From Rhipidocladum racemiflorum (taxonomy: Eukaryota; Streptophyta; Magnoliopsida; Poales; Poaceae): a stretch of 64,000 bases of DNA. Below are positions 1 to 11,189 of this stretch, piece after piece. The stretch's first letter is position 1. The number at the start of each line of letters is the position of its first letter. The stretch spans positions 28,924,039 to 28,988,038 of the forward strand of contig CM070584.1 of the NCBI GenBank assembly GCA_036346355.1, written 5' to 3'. The notes under the pieces were generated by a model. The model did no database searches. It saw nothing but the letters and a program-made list of their open reading frames with translations, and was not told the origin of the DNA. Both the position numbers and the translations under genes were made by a program.

Positions 1-1
1 A

Positions 2-840
2 ACTTGGATGACAGGGACTGAGGTCTTCACGACAACCAAGGCTGAGTTTGAGCATGCCTTGGGGATCTATCATAGTGGCTTCCCATAGATCCATGATTAT
101 CCTGTTTTGAGCCTAAATGCAATTATTGACTTTTTTGATCCTGCTAGAGGAGTAAGGCCAGGGAAGCTTGCAGGACTTCATCTCTAGCCTAGCATGATCA
201 ACAAAACTATAAGAGTCACAATTCACCCCAAGAGTGGAAATTTCGATGATATCAGGGGCTATGCCTGGAACTTGATGGCTAAGATCATGCAGAGGCAGAA
301 GTTCAATGTTGTGAGCTTTATAATGAGGGAGATGAAATAGTCTGCACGTGAGCGGGGTAAGGCCATTTACATCACTCCTTACATTATAGCCCTGATTAGG
401 AGGAATATAGGGTATAATGGTCCTTTGCCCACTCCTCACAAGCCCTACAAGCCCCGAGTTGCTCCTCCTCAAGTGTTGCATCACATCGCCCAGCAGCAGC
501 ACCAGGCCAAGCTTGAGAGAGAGCAAGCTCAAGCAGCAGCGGCAGTAGCGCCTGCAATAGATGCCATTCTTGCTGGCCTTGCCAGTCTGTGCTCTGACAT
601 GATGGGTTAGTTTGCACAAGTATATGAGTATCAATCTCAAACCTGTTAGATTGTTGAGGAGATTAGACAGCCCATGGACGGCATAGGCACGACCATTGAT
701 CAGCTTCACGATGAGCTTCTTCTGGTCTCCTATTGTCGCTACGGTCGTGGTCATGGACATGGACTTGATGCTCCTCCTCCCACCTAGTTGTCGCCAAGAG
801 AGTCCTCTTTTGGTACTTCATGCCAAAGGGGGAGAAGTTA
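2..840 (+). pseudogene. Extra ORF in the env-like position of a SIRE-type Copia element (decayed)
   Basis: One reading frame (codons starting at base 2) stays coherent for about 840 bases. It has a Q/A-rich segment (about 475-600), an Ile/Leu-rich middle and a Gly/His-rich segment before a terminal TAA near 837. It is broken only by in-frame stops at 86, 185, 338, 608, 647 and 785; I saw no frameshift. All six stops are TAG, and several sit where Gln reads naturally. Position downstream of pol and upstream of the polypurine tract matches the env-like ORF of SIRE elements. I see no clear signal peptide or transmembrane helix, so an envelope function is not supported by sequence. The N-terminus lies outside the window. 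Confidence 0.55.
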
Positions 841-1409
841 AGGGCTGGTTGAAGTGGAGTGTGTCTTTTGTTGAGGTTTAGCTAATGTACTTTATTTATA
901 TTATCTTTATGTAAGCTAATCAAGCTTGTACTTTGTTGCTACCTTATATCTTATGATTTCTATCTCTTGTGGTTGTAATGACTTGTTGGATGTTTAATGT
1001 CTTTAAATCATTTTAGTTGTTTAAATTATGGTTTGGATCCATTTGAGGATATTGTATCTATTGCTTATATTGATTATCATTGTCTCTTATCTCTATTACT
1101 TTGTTCCTCGGATCCAATATATAGTCGAAACTCCACCAAACTTTCCAAAAATGCACATGTGTGCATCAATTTCAACTCACTATTCTTATACGCATATTTA
1201 GGGGGGAGATTCAACTATACATTGTGCTTAAAATGATATCTCACTCAAAATCTTATTTACTTTCCACTCAAGAAAGTAAAATGCCATTTAAAGCAAAACA
1301 CCCTTGAGTATACAATCTACTTGATCATATTGTGTACTCAAGATTAATGTCAAATTCTTTATTTATGCTAAGGTTGTCATCAATTACCAAAAAGGGGGAG
1401 ATTGAAGCA
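841..1409 (+). other. 3' untranslated interior and polypurine tract of the Copia element
   Basis: AT-rich sequence without a credible ORF separates the decayed ORF from the polypurine tract. A purine run at about 1201-1209 resembles a second, internal polypurine tract. The canonical tract (1391-1401) directly precedes the first copy of the LTR start. The last five bases, AAGCA, are the left target duplication of the solo LTR that follows. Confidence 0.6.
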
Positions 1410-4400
1410 TGTCGGGACCCGAATTTGCAAATCCGGACCCTCTGTGTATTCATCACTAGTCCGGGAATGCGCTAGTGCACACAGTCTTAACATCGGTAAA
1501 TATCACAGTCATACCATTCGATACTAATAAATACTAATAAAGTACTTTAATTAGATAAACAAACTGGTTGCTTGACCTTAAGTTCAAGTTACAAATATAC
1601 GCCTCGCAGGGCGAAACTTATTAAAAGATAAATAATAGCAGCGGAAAATAAGATAACATCGTGGCGCCATCCAGTATACCACAGGCAACCGATCGGGCTC
1701 GCTTCCCTAAGTAGACGGTTCCTCTTGGAGCTCCTCCTCAAAAGCTCGTGTAGTCTCCTCTTCAACTGGTGTTGTATTACGGCAGGGTGAGTACTTGGTA
1801 CTCAAAGAAGTCATGCCTGTAATGCAAGCTAATATACTATATGCATGGCTTGATACAAAGGAATAGCTCAAGGTATATTTGCAGTAAAGAGCATTTAACA
1901 AATAATATAAGTAGATTCGAAAGCAGTAGAAACAAGTATATCACTAATAACTTTTCCAGGAGTTAAATAAACATCTTTCCAAATCCTAATCCACATTTCC
2001 ATCAACATCATTATTAGTCCAAACCCAACCTTTCAAGTCCAAGTTATTTTTGAGAAGGTCTAACCCTTGACTGTAATTCCCGAGCGATGTCCAATACCGC
2101 GGACACGGCTATTCGAATAGATTTTACACTCTGCAGAGGTTATGCACTTTACCCACAAGATACAGCCAAACACCACAAAGGCGAGTGTCCGTAACAAAGT
2201 CTTTCGGAGGCTTCTAACAGCACAAGTGGTCCTCCCCGGTGATTGCACACTAACCCTTCCCTTAGCGAAGGCGAAGTTTAGGCCAATCCACCGTTAGATG
2301 GGTACCTGGCCGCAGCCCCGGTACGCTCCCCCGTACAACTACACAAAAGGTATAGTTGACACCCCGAGGTCCCACAGGTACGTTATTAGCAACTTATTCA
2401 ACTAGGTCCGTCCCATTACGGACATGTGGTTGCACGTTTGACTCAGTTCAAAGGCTTGCAAGGTTAAGTCCTTAGGGTGACCAGGGCAAGACTACCCGAA
2501 GAACCAAAACAACGTTCCCGGTACCACAACTGGCCCGCCCTGATCATTCTTGCCACATGCCCCGGTCGAAATCTATTTATCAAACCCCAGTTGATTACCA
2601 TGCACCACGTGCCATCAACAATCATAACACATGATACTTCTTTCAAAAACAGGAGCAGTATCTCATTAAGTCAATATTAGCATTTGATTGTCCAAAGCAT
2701 TTCACGCGGCAAGGCTAAGCACACTACATCGGTCTAACTACCCAGGTTGGCAATTTAATAATGTCCAACTAATAATCCACAACTAGGGTGACAAGGGGTC
2801 ATGGCACATATTTAATTAACCAAGGTGTCATACAGCAATTTGGCACTTATCTACTTCCCCGGAATTTAAATAAAGTATTTTCTAATTAAACTAGCACGCA
2901 ATAATTTAAACCAAATTAATTTAAAAATGGGATCAACATGGTCAAAGCACAACTTGCCTTCAAAAAGTACTTGCTCTTGGTCCTGAGCTGGCTCCTGGGT
3001 CAACACTTCTCCCTCGAAGCCTTCGGGCACTTCAACGTCTACTCGTAAAGCGTGCAAATAGCAATAAATAAATAAACAGTAGACACAAAGTGTCCAAACA
3101 TCCAAATAAAGTTCACAAATAGAGAGAGCATAATTTTATGAATTTTTAGAAACTGGAATCGTCAAATTCGGAGTTTAAATGCAAAAGTTATAAGTATTTA
3201 AAGTTTAATTAATCAATTAAATAATATTACAGAGAAAAAATTTAGTCCAAAAACTAAATAAAATTCATCATTAGGTAGATCTCAATTTTATACAAATTTA
3301 GAAATTTGAATCACTTAAATCGGAGTTCAAACGCAAAAGTTATAAGCGTTTGAAGTTTGAATCAAAATCTGAAATCAATAATTCGAATTAATAAATCATT
3401 TTCTTTTTCGGAAATTCATTTATTGCGTCAGCATGACACGTGGCAGCCTCTGATTGGGCGGCTGATGTCAGCCGGACCACGGGCTCAGCCCACAGCTCGG
3501 CTCGGGTCCACCGTGGACCCGGCCCACTACCACGTGTGGATCGACAGTGGGACTCCACGGGGTGACGTCATTCTTGGCGTCGGCGGGACTCACCATCACC
3601 GGCGGGTGGGACCCATCGGTGACGTCATGGGTGATGTCACGGCGATCATCGACATGTGGGCCCGCCTTGTCGGGCCGGGGTTCACGCGGCGCATGGCGTG
3701 GTCGACAAGTGGGCCCTCGACACACGGGCCTCGTGTCGAGACACGCTCACGCCAGCGGTCTTGACCAGCGGCCGATGGCGCGGTCGGCCTCCCGGCCACG
3801 TGGCATGATCTCGGCCGTTGATTTCAAAATCAACGGCCCAGATTGGATCTGGCTTAACGCGTTAAGAAACTACTCGCTGATCTCGACTGCTCGATCTTGA
3901 TCGGACGGCCAAGATCCAATCTAACAAAAACAACGTGGAGTTAACGCTAACCGCTCGATCTAGATCTAACGGCCGAGATCTATTCCAGCTTGGTGCAGTT
4001 TAGGCTACGTGGCACGATCTAAACCGTTGGATCTAGATCCAACGGTTGGAAATAGATCTGAGGAAAGCACATGGGATCTCACCGGGGTGTGACGTGGCGC
4101 GATCTGAGCCGTGCGATTGCGATCCGACGGCTGAGGGAGCTCGAGTCCTGGCGATGGCGTGCGACGGCGCTGGCTGGCCGGAGCTGGGGACGGCGACACG
4201 GGCAACGGCGTTTGCGGGCTCCTTCGGCGAGGTGAGTTCTCCCTTCGGGTGCGCCTCTTCGCGGGGAGTTCGAACCTGGGTTCGTCGGCGGCGGAGGACG
4301 GCGGACGGCGGTGGGGCGAAGCAATAACTGCGGCGGAGAGCTTTTCCAACTACGGCGAGCAATCGCGGGCGCTACGGTGCGCTACGGGCGGTGGCGGCTA

Positions 4401-5056
4401 GGGCAAAATGTGTGCGGGGTGGGGGCGAACCTCGGGGCATGTCTCGGGCTTTAAATGCCCTCGGCGTCCGCGCGAAAAACGGAACCCTAGGCCCACACGG
4501 CGGCGGAGTCCGTTTCGGACTCGGTGGAGACGATGACGGGTGGCCGTCCACGTGGCGTGATCGACGGCCACGATCGCCCGGCGGGACCGGATCCGGCCCC
4601 GCCTCAGCTCGAACCGGTGCGGTCCAATCCGAACCGTTGGATCCCGATCCAACGGTCGGGATCGATTAGGGTTAGGATTGGGTTCGGTCGAGTCGGCTGG
4701 CTCGGGTCGGACTCGAGTCCGACTCGGTCGGATGAACAGTAAAACCCACTCGCTATTTTCCAGCGATTAAATAATTCAATTAATTCCCAGAAATTCATTT
4801 AATTCATTAAAAATAGCAAAAGACTCAGAAAAATTCCAGAAAATTTCTGGAAAATATTTTGGAACATTTTGGACTCAAATAAAATATTTCCAACAAAATT
4901 TTATTTGCAAAGTTAAATTCTTTAATTATTTCAACATGGAATAAATTCAAATAAAATTCCAAATAAATCTAAATAAATTCCAGAAAATTCCAAAAATTCA
5001 CCAAAGTGCCAAATCACACTTGAATTTAAGAAAAGCAAAAATTCTGGGATGTTACA
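1410..5056 (-). mobile_element. Solo LTR of a Ty3/Gypsy element (chromovirus/Tekay-like), 3.65 kb
   Basis: The unit reads TGTCGGGACCC at the left and ends GATGTTACA at the right. It is flanked by AAGCA on both sides (1405-1409 and 5057-5061). Read on the - strand it starts TGTAACATCCC and ends GGGTCCCGACA, a common Gypsy LTR layout in grasses. It contains no gag/pol sequence and no internal terminal copy, so it is a solo LTR left by recombination between two LTRs. A second copy of nearly the same length (3659 bp) lies at 43308-46966 in the same orientation. The interior has a GC-rich block (about 3430-3810 and 4080-4660) and a cluster of GATC-centred palindromes. Assignment to the Tekay-like lineage is inference from LTR length and ends. 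Confidence 0.85.
4022..4047. repeat. Perfect 26-bp palindrome inside the solo LTR
   Basis: The sequence is self-complementary across 26 bases, centred on TCTAGA. Related imperfect palindromes of the form ACGG..GATC..CCGT recur through about 3820-4120. The sister solo LTR has the same site near 45951-45975 but lacks one C, which breaks the outermost symmetry. Confidence 0.8.
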
Positions 5057-5290
5057 AAGCATCTAGGCCCCAAATTTAGTTTGGTTTTGGTAATTAATGA
5101 CAATCGATGTTTTTGGACTAATAATTTGCTTTGAGTTTGCAAAAGGTGGTTGGTCCTCGTCAATGGAATATGAAAAGCAATGTTGTAAGCCCATATTTGA
5201 AGACAAGCTCAATATCAAGGTATACTCAAGATTAATGTCAAATTCTTTATTTATGCTAAGGTTGTCATCAATTACCAAAAAGGGGGAGAT

Positions 5291-6873
5291 TGAAGCATCT
5301 AAGCCTCAAATTTATTTTGGTTTTGGTAATTAATGATAATCGATGTTTTGGACTAATAATTTGCTTTGAGTTTGCAAAAGGTGGTTGGTCCTCGTCAATG
5401 GAATACGAAAAGCAATGTTGTAAGCCCATATTTGAAGACAATCTCAAGATCAAGGTATAAATAAATTAAGGACCTTTTATAGCATTTTACCGATCTCGGT
5501 GTTTGGAGGAAGATCGGGTTGCTAGATTAGGTGTCGTACTATTAAGGGGAACCTGATTAGTAGCTTGAAATAGAGTATATATAATGGCTCAAATTAATGT
5601 GATAGCACATACTCTTGCATTGCATCCAAACTGCATTTCAAAGTCTTGCTTTTCTATAAATAGTGGCACTACCAGGCTATAGGAGTGGTACGGCAGTACC
5701 GCCCACTAAACTGCGATAGTCATTTAACAAAAGGCATGAATTTGTGGACTTAAGGGGCCGACACTACTGCAACTCAGGAATGGTATTGCTGGGTGAGCGG
5801 TAGTACCACCCAATGAACTGTGGTAGCTTTTTAACAGAATGGGTGATTTTTGTGCCTTGGCCCGAATGGCACTACCGGCGGGTAGGAGCGGTACTATTGA
5901 GCTAGTAGCAATACTATCCCAATAACCTCGGTAGCTTTTTTCCAGAAGAGACCTGATTCTGCTCTTTTGAATATGCGGCACTACCGGCCATTTTGGGCGG
6001 TAGTGCTGGACTCATGGGGTTGGTGGTAACTGCTAAGACCTAGTACATTAAATGCACTAGGTCTATCATTGGAGCCATGGCCGGCACCACCAGCCCTCAG
6101 AGGGTGGTAGTGCCGAACTCGGTGAATTTTTCTGGAAAAAGCCTCCAAGTGCTAGTTTGTTTGTGGGGGGTTATAAATACCCCCACACCTGCAACAAGGG
6201 CTAGGTTGGTGACCATATTTAATACATTCTAAGCCCTTGCAACTCCCTCTACTCTCTTATGCATTCAATTCTCAAATTGTGAGTTGCGGAGAGCAATTTG
6301 AGTGCATTGCATCAATTGAGCTATTACAAGCACTCAACACTTTCAAGCAAGCATCAAGTCTATTTCACTTGAAGGTTGCCCTCTCCTAGATGGCTTGGAG
6401 TCATGGAACCAGTGATATTCTCAAAAGAGATTGTGCGAAGGCCTGATTGGTTGTGAAGGAAAGGAGCTCGCCTACTCGCAGCGGGGAAGAGCTACCATGA
6501 GTGATCGAGGGAGGTTCAATTTGTGCAAAGAACTGGCTTGAGTTGGTCAAGCTTACCTCAACATGGATTAGGGGAGGCCTTCAAGTCTCTGAGACCACGG
6601 GATAAATTCTTGTGTCCATTCTATTGTGGTTTGTTCACTTGTTTTTATTTGAGCAAAATTACTTTTATAGCTTATTTACTTGTTCTAGAAATTAGAATTG
6701 TGTATTTGCTTAATCTTAGAATTGTTGGCGCACGTTAGTGAAACCTAGAAGATTTATGTCTTGCTTGTTAAAATTCCCAATTCTATTATAACTTGCTTTA
6801 TGTATTGCAATGAGCCGAGAATTTTAAAAACCTCCTATTCACCCCCCTCTTGTCGGTTATTCTTGATCCTACA
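5291..6873 (+). repeat. 3' LTR of the SIRE/Maximus-type Copia element
   Basis: The LTR starts TGAAGC just after the second polypurine tract and ends CCTACA. The 3' portion carries the pyrimidine-rich stretch CACCCCCCTCTTGTCGG shortly before the end, a recognisable feature of this LTR class. The middle (about 5660-6110) is a series of diverged repeats of roughly 100 bp built on 'ggtagtaccgccc' and 'actaccggc' motifs. No primer-binding site follows the LTR, so this is the downstream LTR. Confidence 0.75.
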
Positions 6874-7197
6874 TCGGTGCCTCCCCGGCCAGCGCCTCCC
6901 CCCGCGGTGCCTCCCCTAGACGTCTCCCCACTCGCGGCACCTCCTTCTCGGCCTCCCCCTCACTGACACCGCCCCTAGGAGTTAACTATGTATGTATTAC
7001 CCGCACATCACCCTAGCACAATCAACGATATGGAAGAACTTTAGATGACAAACCTATTGATATCATGTCCATATGACAAAACTAAGTACTTTATGTGTAT
7101 ATTAGTGGTCAAAGTTTTAAAACTGTTGTGTGCATTCAAATGGTTGCTTCAAATTTGGTAGACATACACTTTATCTCCACGTGTGATCGTTCAACAG
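6874..7197. other. Unassigned spacer between two Copia elements
   Basis: The first 90 bases are C-rich repeats of 'gcctcccc' type and the rest is AT-rich. I see no ORF, terminal repeat or RNA gene. The last five bases (AACAG, 7193-7197) are the left flank of the next element. Confidence 0.5.
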
Positions 7198-8158
7198 TGT
7201 TGGAAATTGACCCATGGGTGGCCCACTTCCTTAATTCCATAGCATGCATGATTTAGTACCATATTGCCTAGCTAAGTGGAGGAAGGGCAATTTAAAAGGT
7301 GGAGTCTTTGCCACCTCTTAATTAATGTGACACTTGGAATGAGGATGGCATAGGGTGAATACTGGCTAAACACACACATACACACGCACGCACGCACGTA
7401 TTCGCGTATTTTTGCGTGAAAATTCGCGTGACTTGTGACTTGCGACGAGCGACCGCGCCGTGTCGTTGTGTGTCTCCTGGCACTTTGAATTCACCTTTTA
7501 TTTTGCTGAATCTTGCAATTATCTCTCTGTCCATTCTGTTTAAATGCGATTTAAACATTCTAGTAATCACGACATTATACGAAGCATTAGTAATCGCCGA
7601 TTATTATATCGATTACATTAGTAATCGCCGACATTACGCAATGGCCATTAGTCACATTACTCTGTCAGTTACTGATGTGAGTGTATATAAACACCTGGAG
7701 ACGTCCAGGCTTGATACACTGAATATCTCCTCCATTTTTCCTTCTCCTCTCTGAACTTTGTACTGGTGTGTTGTGCTGTTGAACCATGCCGGCCTTCCTT
7801 CTCGGCGTGCACCATGAAGGAAGGTGAGCGGTATCTCCGAGCCATTGCCGCAGAGTTTACCTGCACGGGGCGGCAATAAGGTATCTGGGCAGCGCATCTG
7901 CGCGACCGCTCCTGCACTACTTCATCGACTTCTACTTCTTCCACAACCTCTTCTGCGCATCGTTCTGTCTTCATCAAGCCTAACTGTAAGTCGGTTAGTG
8001 AACGTTCGATTTAATCATACTCTGTTTCTTGAGTTCATATGTTTGGAAGTACAATGTGTAGCCTCTTTGTTAGATTTACTTGTGGTGCATCATCGTTTAT
8101 CAAGAGTATTTGCCTCAAGATAAAATCTGGAATAAAAATATTGCGCATATTTCCAACA
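7198..8158 (+). repeat. 5' LTR of the nested Copia element
   Basis: 961 bp with TG..CA ends and a CA/GCAC microsatellite near 7370-7400. Compared with the 930-bp 3' LTR it differs by scattered substitutions and by a rearranged stretch near 7560-7670. A typical methionine-tRNA primer-binding site is not seen immediately downstream; gag begins only 41 bp after the LTR end. Confidence 0.85.
7684..7690 (+). promoter_or_regulatory. TATA box of the Copia 5' LTR
   Basis: TATATAA sits within GTGTATATAAACACC, about two-thirds of the way through the LTR. The identical motif is at 37512-37518 in the 3' LTR, supporting it as the core promoter. Confidence 0.65.
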
Positions 8159-8198
8159 ATCCGTAAACCTTAATTGCGATATTTTTGTGATTCAAAGA

Positions 8199-9266
8199 AT
8201 GGCTAATCCATCGGATGCTATGAAACCCGAGAGGTTTTCTGGTGCAAATTTCCGTAGATGGCGCATAAGGGCCAAGTTTTGGCTCATGTCATTGGGGTCG
8301 TGGTTGGTGATCCACCCGTAGTATCCATTTACGGTTGAGCAGTACATGCAGTTTGATAGTGCAAACAACATTGCACTAGGCTGCCTTCTGACCATTTTGG
8401 CAGATCAGCTCTACGATGTGTATATGAACTACACATCTGCCACTGAGTTGTGGGATGCACTTGACCGAAGTATGCAGAGAGTAGGTGAGGCCGGTCTGGT
8501 ATGCGATGTGCGAGCAATTCTTCGATTTTAGCATGGATGACGCTAAATCGATTGTTGCACAAGCACACGACCTCCAGCTACTGGTTGGCGAGATTGCGCA
8601 CTTGGGTTGTGCATTGCCTCCTAAGTTTGTGGCAGCGGCATTGTTGCCAAACTCCCCTCATCTTGGCGGGATTTTGCCACTAGCTTAAAGCACAAGAGGG
8701 AAGAGATTTCTGTTGAGGATCTCATTGCAGCCCTCGATGTGGAAGAAAAGGCAAGAGGAAAAGATGCACCAAGCAGAACTAATCAGAATGATGCCAATGT
8801 CGTCGAGAAGAAATCATATGGCAAGAACTACAAAGTTCCTAAACCAAACAAGACAACTAGCTTTAAAAAGAAGAAATTTGAGAAAAAGGACATGAAGAAC
8901 ATCACCTGTTTCGTGTGCGGAAAGGACAATCATATGGCAAAAGACTGTCGCTATCGCAAAAATAGGACAAATGAACAGGGCAAGAAAAATGCCAACGTGA
9001 CCATAGGCGAGGCCTCGACTTCAGGAGGGTATGGTAATTCTCCTGTTGTTTTTTCAGCATGTCAAACCACTGATTGGTGGGTTGATACTGGGGCTAATGT
9101 TCACGTGTGTTCTGATGTTTCCTTGTTTTCTTCTTACCAGGCAGCCGGGGTTTCCTCCGTCCTAATGGGGAACGGGTCGCATGCTTCTGTTCTTGGTGTT
9201 GGCACGGTAGATCTGAAGCTTACTTCAGGGAAGATTGTCCACTTGAAGAACGTCAAAGATCGCTAA
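8199..9266 (+). pseudogene. Copia gag and protease (frameshifted)
   Basis: ATG at 8199 opens a gag start of the Copia type (KPERFSGANF). The frame is lost near 8290 and resumes at about 8340 (FTVEQYMQF), shifts again around 8480 and 8690, and then runs cleanly from about 8739. A zinc knuckle CFVCGKDNHMAKDC (CX2CX4HX4C) lies near 8910-8950. It is followed by the aspartic protease motif WWVDTGANVHVC near 9078-9110, with the DTG catalytic triplet intact. The frame ends at 9264 in a small lesion. At least three frameshifts make this copy unable to give a normal Gag. Confidence 0.85.
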
Positions 9267-9428
9267 CAATAAAAAAGAACCTTGTTAGTGGTTCTCTTTT
9301 ATGCAGGGATGGTTATAAGCTAGTATTTGAGTCAAATAAAGTTGTATTGTCTAAGTTTGGGAACTTTGTTGGTAAAGGCTATGAGAGCGGAGGCTTGTTC
9401 CGCTTAAGTATTCGAGTCTTGCTATAAT

Positions 9429-10410
9429 ATGAATATTACAACTGGTTTGAATAAATGTGATGCCGATATTTGGCATTCTCGATTATGTCATATTGGTTTT
9501 GATAGCATTGCTCGAATGTACATATTAGAGTTAATTCCAAAATGTGATATTGTCAAAGGATCAAAGTGTCAATCTTGTGTGCAAGCAAAACAGCCTAGAA
9601 AACCCTTTAAAGGATTAGAGGAAGAAAAGAACTTAGCACCATTAGATCTTGTCCATTCTGACCTATGTGAAATGAATGGATTGTTGACAAAAGGAGGCAA
9701 AAGATACTTTCTAACTCTTATAGATGATGCAACACGTTATTGTTATGTGTATTTGCTGAAAACAAAGGATGAAGTTTTAAACTACTTCAAAATCTATAAG
9801 GCCGAGGTTGAGAACCAACTAGAAAAGAAAATTAAAAGACTAAGGTCTGATCGTGGAGGAGAGTATATCTCTCATGAATTCTCCCAGTTTTGTTCTGAGC
9901 ATGGTATAATCCATGAAGTTACACCACCATATTCTCCCCAATCAAATGGGGTAGCTGAGAGGAAAAACCGAACACTCACAGACTTGGTGAATGCCATGTT
10001 AGAGAGTGCCGGTATGCCTAAGATGTGGTGGGGGGAAGCTATATTGACAGCAACTTTTGTCTTAAATAGAGTAATCACTAAAAAGCGTGAGATTACTCCA
10101 TATGAGGGATGGAAGGGGAGAAAGTCCAATGTCAATTTTCTGCGAACATGGGGGTGTTTGGCAAAAGTCAATATACCATTACAGAAAAAGAGAAAGCTTG
10201 GACCTAAAACAGTCGATTGCATTTTTCTGGGATATGCACATAACAGTACCGCCTATAGATTTTTAGTAGTAAAATCAGAAACTCCTGAGATTGTTGCTAA
10301 CACAATAATGGAGTCCAGAGATGCTTCATTCTTTGAGGATGTTTATCCTATGAGACCAGCAGGTAGTACCTCACAAACTGAAAATATTAATGTTGAACCT
10401 ACCACTATTT
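9429..10410 (+). pseudogene. Copia integrase
   Basis: The pre-integrase zinc-binding segment is visible (HSRLCH ... CQSCVQAK, near 9473-9590). The catalytic core follows with Asp in HSDLCE (about 9655), Asp in RSDRGGEY (about 9850) and Glu in NGVAERKNR (about 9955), i.e. the D,D-35-E set. The GKGR-like C-terminal module ends in a linker near 10400, where Copia sequence stops and Gypsy sequence begins. The integrase itself reads open, but upstream and downstream breaks isolate it. Confidence 0.88.
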
Positions 10411-10570
10411 TTGTCAGAGACAGATCCTCGGTATTACAATTGTCTTGTTATAGGGCATACTGCTGATCGTTGCCCGCAAGGACATCAGGCGTCTACTCCA
10501 AATCCCAACATCTTGGATGCTGTTCTTCTTCAGACCATAACCCCAGCAGCAGGTGGTAAACGCAATCGGA
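10411..10570 (+). pseudogene. Gypsy gag zinc-knuckle remnant
   Basis: The frame joined to the Copia integrase end shows YYNCLVIGHTADRCP, a CX2CX4HX4C zinc knuckle with the first Cys replaced by Tyr. A short Pro/Asn-rich tail of chromovirus Gag type follows. It is only a fragment. Confidence 0.6.
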
Positions 10571-11189
10571 AACTTCTGTCACAAGTTCTGCGATATAGGA
10601 CGTCGGGTCTACCTATGCTCCCGGAAGTTGAAGAAGAGACACCTGGGACTGGATGTTATCAGCAAATGCTAACGGATGGTACATTCAGTAGCACCATACC
10701 TCTTCTCAGGAATAAAAAAAAGAATTGTGTACTGATAAGTCTGTATGATGTAATTGTCAGTATTACTATCAATAAAAGTTTGAAAGGAGTATAGTTGTGG
10801 ATGTGGATTTCTATTGTTAGTTCTTGAACCTATATGTATTTGGGCACCAGTCATGAGGTAATTAAAGGATGGCCATAGAGCCATAGTTCTCGTCCAAACC
10901 ATGGGAAGAAATGTTGAATTCAAAGTTAACCATATTGAAAGGAATCAGTTAGTATCGTCTGGAAACAACAACCTCCCGATGAGTGTGGTGTATGTTTGTC
11001 AGAAGGACTAAAGTCTCAAGGTACTAGAAGCCCCAGATGTAAATCAAGTGGGATGAACCCCAAGCAAATACTGAGCACCAGTCCATGCAAGCTAGACGTT
11101 CAAGAATTGTTCAGTGTCAGGCAGGAAGTAGTGTTAGCAAATTTTGAAAAGAATAGCAGAACACCGTGGTAGTGGACGAAGACAGAAAG

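Larger units (their letters stand above)
1336..5459 (+). repeat. 236-bp tandem duplication spanning the polypurine tract and LTR start
   Basis: The sequence 1336-1409 plus 5062-5223 (236 bp once the inserted solo LTR is removed) is repeated directly at 5224-5459. Each copy contains the end of the internal region, the polypurine tract and about 170 bp of LTR. The copies differ at a few positions. The duplication preceded the solo LTR's parent insertion, because only the first copy is interrupted. Confidence 0.8.
1..6873 (+). mobile_element. SIRE/Maximus-type Ty1/Copia element, 3' part only
   Basis: The window opens inside the 3' region of a Copia element on the + strand. In order it shows a decayed ORF downstream of where pol would be (2-840), an AT-rich untranslated stretch, a polypurine tract (AAAGGGGGAGA, 1391-1401 and again at 5279-5289), and an LTR that begins TGAAGCATC and ends GATCCTACA. 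An extra ORF between pol and the 3' LTR, an LTR of about 1.6 kb and this terminus are typical of the SIRE/Maximus lineage; that assignment is from family knowledge. The 5' LTR, gag and pol lie before base 1, so no target duplication can be checked. A 3.65 kb solo LTR splits it at 1410-5056. Confidence 0.75.

Noticed and set aside
1197..1212. Possible LTR start after an internal GGGGGGAGA tract
   Set aside because: The following sequence (TTCAACTATAC) does not match the LTR start, and the canonical tract lies 190 bp downstream.
3357..3900. Overlapping ORFs of 85-135 codons on both strands
   Set aside because: Contained in the solo LTR, with low-complexity Arg/Gly/Thr composition and no motif.
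4005..4742. Multiple GC-rich ORFs on both strands in the solo LTR
   Set aside because: They overlap in all frames, are not shared in frame with the sister LTR at 43308-46966, and reflect GC content.
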